Shown here: positions 9,674 to 16,959 of the stretch, piece after piece
Layout: each line of letters starts with the position of its first letter
Position numbering within the stretch: position 1 is the first letter of the stretch
NCBI GenBank assembly: GCA_943841885.1
Contig: CALSZZ010000001.1
Span: 469,157-533,156 of the forward strand
Direction of reading: 5' to 3'
DNA from: Candidatus Thalassarchaeaceae archaeon
Lineage (GTDB): Archaea; Thermoplasmatota; Poseidoniia; Poseidoniales; Thalassarchaeaceae
Length of the DNA: 64,000 nucleotides
Program-made: the position numbers and the translations under genes
The notes under the pieces: model-generated
The model's input: the letters and a program-made list of their open reading frames with translations, nothing else
Told to the model about the DNA's origin: nothing
The model's database searches: none

Positions 9674-10054
9674 ATGAGTGTACATATATCTTTTGAAACC
9701 CCGCAAGACATACAAGAATCAGTCTATGAACTGGTGAAAGCTATTGGAAAAAATGAGAGGGGTCGTTTGAAAAAGGGTGCTAATGAAGTAACGAAGGCTG
9801 CAGAAAGAGGTACTGCTCTAATGATAGTTATGGCAGAAAATGTTAGTCCGGGTGAATTACTGGCACACATTCCAATGATTTGTAAGGAAAAAGAAATACC
9901 ATATATTTATGTTGCTGATCAGACCTATCTTGCTGAAGCTGCTGGTATGAGTGCTGGAACAAAAACAGCTGCTGTAGCAATAATGACTATGGAAAAAGAT
10001 GCCAAAGATAGATTTGAAGAAATAAAAGGTCACTTTGAAACACTATCAAAATAA
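9674..10054 (+). CDS. rpl7ae: Ribosomal protein L7Ae / kink-turn binding protein
   Basis: A 126-residue protein of the L7Ae/L30e fold. It binds RNA kink-turns in the large ribosomal subunit and, in archaea, also in box C/D and H/ACA RNPs and RNase P. The RNA-binding signature KKGANEVTKAAERG at about residues 36-49 and the AENVSPGELLAHIPMICKEKEIPY segment are typical. A purine-rich GAGGAGAT ribosome-binding site precedes the ATG. It heads an L7Ae-S28e-L24e cluster, a conserved archaeal gene order, with NDK and IF2 further on. Confidence 0.96.
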   Translation: MSVHISFETPQDIQESVYELVKAIGKNERGRLKKGANEVTKAAERGTALMIVMAENVSPGELLAHIPMICKEKEIPYIYVADQTYLAEAAGMSAGTKTAAVAIMTMEKDAKDRFEEIKGHFETLSK

Positions 10055-10075
10055 CTAATTTAGGAGAGATGTGAA

Positions 10076-10294
10076 ATGGCAAAAGAAGCATGGCCAGCAG
10101 AAGTTGTTGAAATTGTAGGAAGAACTGGGATGACTGGTGAGGCAACCCAAGTAAAAGTAAGAGTCAATGATTCTAATAATCCGAGGGATATTGGGAGAAT
10201 TATAGCTAGAAATGTAGTTGGCCCGATAAGAGTAGGAGATGTCTTAATGCTCAGAGATACAGGAAGAGAAGCTCGTCGCTTGGGAACTAGGTAG
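10076..10294 (+). CDS. rps28e: Small ribosomal subunit protein eS28
   Basis: A 72-residue OB-fold protein of the small subunit, near the mRNA exit channel. The sequence [24 protein letters not shown] followed by [32 protein letters not shown] ending (here [14 protein letters not shown]) is diagnostic of S28e. It is 21 bp after L7Ae and 8 bp before L24e, and has a GGAGAG ribosome-binding site. It is part of the ribosomal cluster. Confidence 0.96.
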   Translation: MAKEAWPAEVVEIVGRTGMTGEATQVKVRVNDSNNPRDIGRIIARNVVGPIRVGDVLMLRDTGREARRLGTR

Positions 10295-10302
10295 GTGGGA
10301 CT

Positions 10303-10494
10303 ATGCCAGAAAGAAGGATTTGTAGTTTCAGCCATGAAGAAATAGAACCTGGTACAGGAATGATGTTTGTCAGAAGAGATGGTTCTGTGATGTGGTTTAA
10401 GGATAGTAAAGCTCGAAAAAATTCATTAAAACTAAAACGTAATCCTCGAAGAATGAAGTGGACACAACGCTATGAAAAGGGCGGAATTAAATAA
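10303..10494 (+). CDS. rpl24e: Large ribosomal subunit protein eL24, zinc cysteines lost
   Basis: A 63-residue L24e. The core IEPGTGMMFVRRDGSVMWF and the LKLKRNPRRMKWT end are clear. Classical L24e has a C-x2-C ... C-x3-C zinc site (CSFCG and F-C-x-x-K-C). Here the first pair is reduced to CSFSH and the second segment reads FKDSKARK with no cysteine. Only Cys7 remains, so zinc binding is presumably lost, as in a subset of so-called C-minus ribosomal proteins. It lies 8 bp after S28e in the same operon. Confidence 0.95.
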   Translation: MPERRICSFSHEEIEPGTGMMFVRRDGSVMWFKDSKARKNSLKLKRNPRRMKWTQRYEKGGIK

Positions 10495-10511
10495 TTTTAT
10501 TCTAATAAAAA

Positions 10512-10958
10512 TTATTGTGCTGTAATTTTATATTGTACTCTAGCTCTATCATTTTCATCTATCGGAAATTGGTCAGGAGGTGCACTGTCACCACAATCTG
10601 TATTGTCTATTACTGTAACATAAGTTCCTGGTTCTACATTTACTTCTATATTTGTATTCGACGTGTTTGGATCACTAAGTTGGGAGTAGTAATTGAATGG
10701 TTCACATTCTTCGTAATCTGCATAATTTGCCTCACTCATCGTATATAAATCGATATTTGGTCCATCCAAAAGTTCTAATGTTATTCGAATGGTTTGAATA
10801 CTGTCAATGGTCCAAGTTAATTTCATATGTCCATCTTCATCAATAAATATCGTATCCTCGAATAGTTCCTTTTCAGGATTAATTGTATCTTCTACATCCG
10901 ATAAACAACCTGAAGACATCAATATCAAAGTAATTAACACAGCAGACAGTATTCGCAT
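10512..10958 (-). CDS. Small secreted lipoprotein, unknown function
   Basis: A 148-residue protein. Residues 1-18 form a hydrophobic signal peptide ending in a lipobox-like LMSSGC, so the mature protein should be lipid-anchored at Cys18 facing outside. The mature part is acidic and beta-rich, with Cys residues that could form disulfides (YEECEPF, NTDCGDS). It has a G-T-Y-V-T-V-I-D strand and an LTW segment that recall a jelly-roll or pre-peptidase C-terminal (PPC) type domain, but I cannot assign it firmly. It is transcribed against the ribosomal cluster and NDK, alone. Confidence 0.65.
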   Translation of the reverse strand: MRILSAVLITLILMSSGCLSDVEDTINPEKELFEDTIFIDEDGHMKLTWTIDSIQTIRITLELLDGPNIDLYTMSEANYADYEECEPFNYYSQLSDPNTSNTNIEVNVEPGTYVTVIDNTDCGDSAPPDQFPIDENDRARVQYKITAQ

Positions 10959-11062
10959 ACCATCACGAGATACTTATTATAAATCAATAATTCGGCTCTT
11001 TGGGCATGATAACTATTAAGTTGTGCTTTGCGTTGAAATAGGGGAGGTTTGTCGGGCAGAAT

Positions 11063-11518
11063 ATGGAAAGTATGCAGACAACTTATATTATGATAAAACC
11101 TGATGGTGTACAAAGGGGTTTAGTTGGAGAAATAATCACTCGTTTTGAGAATAAAGGATTGAGATTGGTAGGTTTGAGGCAGTTAATTCCTTCTACTAAG
11201 GTTGCTGAGGAACATTATGCTATACACAAAGATCGTCCATTTTATCCTGGATTGATTAAATTCATCACATCTGGCCCAGTAGTTGCAATGGCTTGGATAG
11301 GTGTTGAAGCAATTACAGTAGCTAGGAATATAATTGGCCCTACTAACGGCAGAGAAGCCTTACCTGGAACAATACGTGGTGATTTAGCGATGGATATTGG
11401 ACACAATATAATTCATGGTTCTGATGGAGAAGAAACTGCTAAATTTGAATTAAAATTATGGTTTCCAGATGGTCTTTCGGAATGGCGAAGAGATTCTGAA
11501 TCACAAATATATGAATAA
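11063..11518 (+). CDS. ndk: Nucleoside diphosphate kinase
   Basis: Equilibrates nucleoside di- and triphosphates through a phosphohistidine. The 151-residue frame has [18 protein letters not shown] at the N-terminus, [44 protein letters not shown] and NIIHGSD, whose His is the phosphorylated residue. Start could be ATG 11063 or ATG 11075; the latter gives the family's usual short N-terminus. It is followed after 36 bp by IF2, a frequent archaeal neighbourhood (L7Ae-S28e-L24e-NDK-IF2). Confidence 0.95.
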   Translation: MESMQTTYIMIKPDGVQRGLVGEIITRFENKGLRLVGLRQLIPSTKVAEEHYAIHKDRPFYPGLIKFITSGPVVAMAWIGVEAITVARNIIGPTNGREALPGTIRGDLAMDIGHNIIHGSDGEETAKFELKLWFPDGLSEWRRDSESQIYE

Positions 11519-11554
11519 ATTCTTATAAAGAGTGGGAATTATGAAGGTGATTAA

Positions 11555-13333
11555 GTGGATAAAACTAGACAACCAATCATCGCAATACTAGGCCATGTAG
11601 ATCATGGAAAGACATCTTTACTCGATCATGTTAGATCGTTAGGAAACAAGTCTAGATCATCTGTAATGGATAGAGAGGCTGGCGGAATCACACAGCACAT
11701 TGGTGCTACTGAAGTTCCTGCAAAAATACTTAATGATTTATGCGGACCATTGTTAGGGGGTAAAACATTTGACTCTCCTGGACTATTGTTCATAGACACT
11801 CCTGGTCATCAATCATTTTCTGCATTACGTTCTAGAGGAGGCGCTCTAGCCGATATAGCAATCCTGATAGTTGATATTTCAGAAGGATGTAAACCTCAGA
11901 CACTAGAATCGTTACGTATTTTGAAGGATTCTAAAACCCCATTTGTATTGGCAGCAAATAAGGTTGATAGGTTACATGGATGGAGTTCAGAATATAATAG
12001 AGCTATGGCATATTCACTAAAACAACAAACAAAAGATGCTATGGCAATATTTGAAGAAAAATATTGGAAATTAGTGGGACAATTGGCCGAATATGATTTC
12101 AATGTGGAAAGATACGATAAAGTTAAGGATTTTACAAAAGATATTGCTCTGGTACCAATATCTGCCAGAGAAGGAGAGGGCATTCAAGATTTATTAGCTA
12201 TAGTAATTGGATTAGCAGAACGTTATTTATCCGAAAAATTATCAGATATTGAAGGATCAGGTGAAGGTACTGTTCTGGAAGTTAAAGAAGAAAGAGGTTT
12301 GGGAAAAACCTTGGATATTATTTTACATCGAGGATCAATAAAAAAGGGAGATGAAATAGTACTAGTTACCAGTGAAGGAGGCATATCTACACGAATCAAA
12401 GGTATGTTTAGTCCTCGTGGCATGAGTGAAATGAGAGATGCAGGAAATAGATGGGACGATACAGATATTATTTACGCTGCAGCTGGTTTAAAGATAAGTG
12501 GAGTGAATTTGGAAGGAGTTCTAGCAGGAACTACAATCAGAGTTGTAAATAATGAAGAAGAAAAAAGAATTGCAATAAAAAGCGCAGATAAGGAATCTAA
12601 ATTATCTGTTGAATTAAGTGAGGAGGGTGTTTGTATAAAATCTGATACCGTTGGAGGATTAGAAGCTCTGGCTAAGGAATTAGAAAGTATTGGAGTTCCG
12701 ATTCGTAGTGCCACTATAGGAAAAGTTAGCAGAAAGGATGTTAGAAGTGTAGAAATCTCTCAGGATCCTTTTCATAGAGTAATTATGGCATTTAGTACAG
12801 ATATACTCGTTGATGCAAAAAATGAAATAGAGAAATCGGAAAATAACATTAAATACATCAATTCAGATATTATTTATAGAATACTTGAAGAGCATGAAGA
12901 ATGGGTTGAGCTTAGAAAAAAGGAAATAGAGGAGGAAAATAGAGAAGATGTTGTATATCCTGGTAGAATACGATTACTTCCCGACCATACTTTCAGAGCC
13001 TCTAAACCAGCAGTTGTCGGTGTTAGAGTTCTAGGAGGTAGAATTCATGTTGGACAAAGGCTACTAAAAGATGGTAAAAGAATAGGGAGAATAAAATCAA
13101 TTAGATCAGGGCAAGATAGTATGAAACAATCTGAGCAGGGTTCAGAGGTTGCAATCTCAGTTGATGGTGTGACTATTGGAAGACAGGTTGAAGAGGGAGA
13201 TGAATTATTAGTCGATGTCCCAGAATCACATGCGATAAAATTAATAAAAATGGATTTGACTTCTGTTGAGAAGGAGATTTTAGATGAATTGATTCTTATT
13301 CATCGTAAAGAAAATCACTTTTGGGGAAGATGA
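11555..13333 (+). CDS. infB: Translation initiation factor aIF5B/IF-2
   Basis: The GTPase that promotes subunit joining in initiation. 592 residues from a GTG at 11555. G1 is GHVDHGKT at about residues 13-20, with G3 DTPGH and G4 NKVD. Switch region GGITQHIGAT is clear. Domain II (KTLDIILHRGSIKKGDEIV), domain III and the C-terminal domain IV (FRASKPAVVGVRVLGGRIHVGQ) follow as in archaeal aIF5B. No intein interrupts the P-loop, a common intein site in archaea. It ends the ribosomal/NDK block. Confidence 0.95.
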   Translation: MDKTRQPIIAILGHVDHGKTSLLDHVRSLGNKSRSSVMDREAGGITQHIGATEVPAKILNDLCGPLLGGKTFDSPGLLFIDTPGHQSFSALRSRGGALADIAILIVDISEGCKPQTLESLRILKDSKTPFVLAANKVDRLHGWSSEYNRAMAYSLKQQTKDAMAIFEEKYWKLVGQLAEYDFNVERYDKVKDFTKDIALVPISAREGEGIQDLLAIVIGLAERYLSEKLSDIEGSGEGTVLEVKEERGLGKTLDIILHRGSIKKGDEIVLVTSEGGISTRIKGMFSPRGMSEMRDAGNRWDDTDIIYAAAGLKISGVNLEGVLAGTTIRVVNNEEEKRIAIKSADKESKLSVELSEEGVCIKSDTVGGLEALAKELESIGVPIRSATIGKVSRKDVRSVEISQDPFHRVIMAFSTDILVDAKNEIEKSENNIKYINSDIIYRILEEHEEWVELRKKEIEEENREDVVYPGRIRLLPDHTFRASKPAVVGVRVLGGRIHVGQRLLKDGKRIGRIKSIRSGQDSMKQSEQGSEVAISVDGVTIGRQVEEGDELLVDVPESHAIKLIKMDLTSVEKEILDELILIHRKENHFWGR

Positions 13334-13407
13334 GTGATGATGAAACAGTAGTTCATTAACACCGAAGACTCAAGTAGTGAATAAACTGGGCTTATATTAT
13401 TAGTGGT

Positions 13408-14400
13408 GTGGCAATGACAATGGGGAATGGTACTAATCCTAAATCTAGAGAGTTAATAAATACCGTTTCACAGATATCAAATTCATTAATGAATGAAGTT
13501 TCCAAAGTTATTATTGGGAAACAAGAAAATCTTAGAAGAATAGCGGTTGGAATCCTCTCGAATGGAAATATCCTCATAGAAGATGTGCCTGGAACTGCTA
13601 AAACATTAATGGCTAACACATTTGCTACAGCATTGGGATGTAAATTCAAAAGAGTGCAATTTACTCCAGATTTACTTCCTGCAGATATTATGGGGACATA
13701 TATGTACGATCAGCAAGCTGGTGAATTCAAATTAAGACCTGGTCCTCTTTTTACAAATATTCTTCTAGCTGACGAAATAAATCGAGCACCTCCTAAGACT
13801 CAAGCAGCCCTCTTAGAAGCAATGGAAGAAAAACAAGTAACGATTGAGGGAATTACTCATAAGTTACCTGCTCCTTTCGTAACAATGGCGACACAGAATC
13901 CAATTGAACAGGAAGGGACATATCCTTTACCCGAAGCTCAAATGGACCGTTTCTTGATGAAAATGAGTATGGGTTATCCAAATCGCCAAGAAGAAAAGGC
14001 GATACTTCAGAGAAGGAAGTTACGTGGCAAGGATGACCACGAAACTGATAAAATTACTTCTCCAAATAAAGTAGTAGCAATGCAGAAAGCACTTGAAACC
14101 GTACATGTTGATCCTGCTATAATGTCATATATTGTCGAACTTGTATGGAGAACTAGAGAAGATCATAGAATAATTACAGGAGCTTCTCCTCGTGCTAGTC
14201 AGTCTTTATTCAAGACTTGTAGAGCTTCAGCTGCAATTGATGGAAGAGATTATGTAATTCCAGACGATATAAAGAATATAGCACTCCAAGTTGTAAGTCA
14301 TAGAATTGTTCTCAAGCCTGAATCAAAGATAAGGGGCGTTACTGGACAACATGTAATGAGAAAAATATTAGGCGAAGTTGTCGTTCCTGTAATACAGTAA
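13408..14400 (+). CDS. MoxR-family AAA+ ATPase
   Basis: A 330-residue AAA+ chaperone-like ATPase. Walker A is EDVPGTAKT, Walker B LLADEINRAPPKTQAALLEAMEE, sensor 1 MATQNPIEQEGTYPLPEAQMDRF, and the lid carries GASPRASQSL. MoxR proteins usually activate or assemble partner complexes with VWA-domain proteins. No VWA or DUF58 gene is adjacent here; instead a ParA gene follows after 39 bp. A TATA-like CTTATATTA at 13391-13399 sits so near the start that ATG 13414 or 13420 on a leaderless mRNA is possible. Confidence 0.9.
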   Translation: MAMTMGNGTNPKSRELINTVSQISNSLMNEVSKVIIGKQENLRRIAVGILSNGNILIEDVPGTAKTLMANTFATALGCKFKRVQFTPDLLPADIMGTYMYDQQAGEFKLRPGPLFTNILLADEINRAPPKTQAALLEAMEEKQVTIEGITHKLPAPFVTMATQNPIEQEGTYPLPEAQMDRFLMKMSMGYPNRQEEKAILQRRKLRGKDDHETDKITSPNKVVAMQKALETVHVDPAIMSYIVELVWRTREDHRIITGASPRASQSLFKTCRASAAIDGRDYVIPDDIKNIALQVVSHRIVLKPESKIRGVTGQHVMRKILGEVVVPVIQ

Positions 14401-14439
14401 TCGGACAATACAATTAACCGTCTGCCTAGTAGGGTATAT

Positions 14440-15342
14440 GTGGCTGTAGTTATTGCTTGTGTAAATCACAAAGGCGGTTGTGCTAAAACTACAACTGCAG
14501 TAAACTTAGCAGTATCTCTGGCTAATGGCAATGATAGTTTAAAAATTGTACCAAAAAAGGTATTATTGATAGATTTAGATCCTAAAGGGAATGTGGCTAC
14601 TACATTTGGGTTAGATAAGAAAAATATTGGTTTGACTATGAATGAATTATTTAAAGGTGAAATAGAAGGATCTAAATTAGATATTACTGAATATCTAATT
14701 GGTCCACAAAAAATAACTAGGGCTATGAGAAAATCTTGGAGAATTCATAATCCAGATAGAAGTAGAGGACCGCCAAAAAATATCGAGGTTAAAAATATCT
14801 GGATATTACCTGCTGATCTTGATTTATCTGGCATAGAAATAGATTTAGCAACTAGAATAGGGAGAGAAAATAGATTGAAGATTGCTATTAGTAAAATTAA
14901 AAATGATTTTGATTTAATAATAATAGATACTCCGGCCTCACTTGGGTTATTGACAATAAACGCTTTATCAGCATCAGAATGGGTTTTAATTCCAATCCAA
15001 GCAGAATTTTATGCATTGGAAGGTATGAATCAATTAATGCATTCTATAAGAGATGTACAGAGAGCTGTCAACCCTAATCTAAAGTTATTTGGTATACTAC
15101 TCACAATGGTTCAAACACGAAGTAAGCTATGTGAAACCGTTTCAGAGCAGGCTCGTAAGCATTTTGGAGATCATGTATTCAAGACGCAAATTCAACGTTC
15201 AGTTTCAATAGCAGAGTCCCCGCTTGAAGGGGCACCAATTGTTATTACTCAAAAGCCAACTAATGCTAATCAAGGTAGCAAGGCCTATTGGTCACTAGCA
15301 AAAGAAGCTGATATTAGAATAAATAAAATACTCAATAACTAA
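14440..15342 (+). CDS. ParA/Soj-family ATPase with a variant P-loop
   Basis: A 300-residue deviant Walker A ATPase. The P-loop reads KGGCAKTTT at residues 11-19, so the usual second glycine (KGGVGKT) is an alanine while both signature lysines stay. Walker A' DLDPKGNVATTFGL, IIDTPASLGLLTINAL and IPIQAEFYALEGMNQL are standard. A ~25-residue insertion near residues 90-115 (RAMRKSWRIHNPDRSRG) is unusual. No ParB lies beside it. It converges with, and overlaps by 4 bp, a coiled-coil gene on the other strand, which could be a partner. Start GTG at 14440. Confidence 0.85.
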   Translation: MAVVIACVNHKGGCAKTTTAVNLAVSLANGNDSLKIVPKKVLLIDLDPKGNVATTFGLDKKNIGLTMNELFKGEIEGSKLDITEYLIGPQKITRAMRKSWRIHNPDRSRGPPKNIEVKNIWILPADLDLSGIEIDLATRIGRENRLKIAISKIKNDFDLIIIDTPASLGLLTINALSASEWVLIPIQAEFYALEGMNQLMHSIRDVQRAVNPNLKLFGILLTMVQTRSKLCETVSEQARKHFGDHVFKTQIQRSVSIAESPLEGAPIVITQKPTNANQGSKAYWSLAKEADIRINKILNN

Positions 15343-16442
15343 TCCTCAGAAGAATGTGTTTCTAACATACTTTGACGTGTATCAATAAGTATTGATTCTA
15401 TTTTAACTTTAATTTCAGATTCTAAGGATTTTATTACTTCATTTATTTCTTTTTCTGATAGTTTACTTCTTTTTGATAATTGTTGTTCTAATTTAGTCAT
15501 CAATTCTAATTCTCTTTCTTTAACAAATAATGATACTCTTTGTTCCATTTCTACTTCCTTCTCTAATGCAAGCTCCTGTTTACGTAATGCCAAAGCAATA
15601 TCCATAGTTTCCCTTTCTGAACGAAATCTACGATCTAGTTCAGCAAGAGCGGCTCTTTCAGATTCTTCTTGTAATACTTTAATTCTAATACCAACATCAG
15701 AAATCATTTCTTTTTCGAGAGATTTTTGTTCATTATTTATTTGTTTTTGTAGTTCTGACTCTCGGGCTCTTCGTACCTTAGCAAGAGTTTCGCGCATTTG
15801 TATCTCTTGATCTAATCTATATGCTTCAACTACTCTATGTACTTGGGATTCCATAGACTCTCGTAAATCCATCTCAACTCTTCTTTCCATACGTTCAATA
15901 TTTTGAGTCGCTTCTAATTCTAGTCTCTCACTCAAAAAAGCTTTTCTTCTCGTAAATTCTAATTCCATTTCTTCCTTTAGTCTAATTCTAATTTTAGAAG
16001 AGTGGGCCTCAACCCTTCTGTCTCTCTCAAGATCTAATTGTTCTCTTAATCTATTTTCCTCTCTTCTAAGACGGTGTAACATTTCTTCTCTGAGTAATCT
16101 TTCCTCTCTCTCTAACGCCTCAGACTCTAATCTTTCCAGTTCGTCTTCTAACTCAGCCCTTAGATCTGTTTCGATTTGTTGAATCTGATCTTCAAAAAAT
16201 ATTTCATTAGCCTTTCTCATTGCGCCATGCATGCCAGACAGTCTTTCTGACATCTCAGAGATTCTCATTCTTCTTTCTCTTCTTATTCCTGACCTTAATC
16301 TAGATTCCTCATCTAATCTATCTCGAGTTCTAGCAAGTGACTCCATAGATGACGAAGATGAGAGTGTATGTTGAGCTCTAAGTGCCGCAAGTTCATCTGA
16401 AGCTTCATTATCAGCTTTTTCTGATGGCTTGCTCTCACTCAT
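15339..16442 (-). CDS. Long coiled-coil protein, Arg/Glu-rich
   Basis: About 367 residues from the ATG at 16442 (MSESKPSEK); an upstream in-frame start at 16460 is less likely. After a disordered Ser-rich head, nearly the whole protein is continuous charged helix with heptad-like Leu/Met spacing (ERLEREERLLREEMLHRLRR-type patterns). No catalytic motif or membrane segment is seen. It is a cytoskeletal or scaffold-like coiled coil. Its 3' end overlaps that of a ParA-family gene on the opposite strand, so any link with ParA is by neighbourhood only. It precedes no obvious operon partner but is transcribed in the same direction as the zinc-ribbon gene upstream. Confidence 0.7.
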   Translation of the reverse strand: MSESKPSEKADNEASDELAALRAQHTLSSSSSMESLARTRDRLDEESRLRSGIRRERRMRISEMSERLSGMHGAMRKANEIFFEDQIQQIETDLRAELEDELERLESEALEREERLLREEMLHRLRREENRLREQLDLERDRRVEAHSSKIRIRLKEEMELEFTRRKAFLSERLELEATQNIERMERRVEMDLRESMESQVHRVVEAYRLDQEIQMRETLAKVRRARESELQKQINNEQKSLEKEMISDVGIRIKVLQEESERAALAELDRRFRSERETMDIALALRKQELALEKEVEMEQRVSLFVKERELELMTKLEQQLSKRSKLSEKEINEVIKSLESEIKVKIESILIDTRQSMLETHSSED

Positions 16443-16546
16443 TAACGTCCATCCCCACATCTACGAAACTTTTGTAATATTTGAGTTCGCAGGATAAAAT
16501 TTACTCACTAGTGGCGTTTATGCTATGTTAAATACATCTAGAATTT

Positions 16547-16942
16547 TTAGAATGTAACATTAAATGAGGTTTCACATGCAGGACAATCTAATTCTCTTGT
16601 TCCTGGCCTTGGTCTAATTCTAAGTTGTCTTTCACAACTTGGGCATTCGATATCTACTTTAATTATTTTTTGAGTTAACATAAAGCTTGAAGAACAGGCA
16701 CTACAAGTCATATTAACAGGTCTTTGATCTGTTCCTGAAACTAGAACAGTATTACAACTTGGACAGGGTATTGACTCAGATACTAAAGAATCAATTGTGG
16801 GTTGATGGGTTATTCGGCAGACAGCCGAACATATTTCGCATTTTACTTCTCCCAATCCTTGTGGAAGCATATGGTTACAATTAGGACATTCTGCCAATGG
16901 AGGAGCGTATTTTGATTCAACGTAGGCAATATCAGACATCAC
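16547..16942 (-). CDS. Multi-zinc-ribbon protein
   Basis: 131 residues containing three C-x2-C ... C-x2-C modules: CPNCNHMLPQ with VKCEICSAVC, then CPSCNTVL with MTCSACSSSF, then IECPSCERQL with LDCPACETSF. Each resembles a rubredoxin-like knuckle binding one zinc. Such tandem ribbons mediate protein or nucleic acid contacts. It lies between the coiled-coil gene (104 bp downstream) and the metal ATPase gene (17 bp from its stop to the ATPase stop-proximal side), all on the minus strand. Function is unknown. It should not be confused with a metallochaperone; no HMA domain is present. Confidence 0.7.
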   Translation of the reverse strand: MMSDIAYVESKYAPPLAECPNCNHMLPQGLGEVKCEICSAVCRITHQPTIDSLVSESIPCPSCNTVLVSGTDQRPVNMTCSACSSSFMLTQKIIKVDIECPSCERQLRIRPRPGTRELDCPACETSFNVTF

Positions 16943-16959
16943 ACATGACCTCGGTTAGA

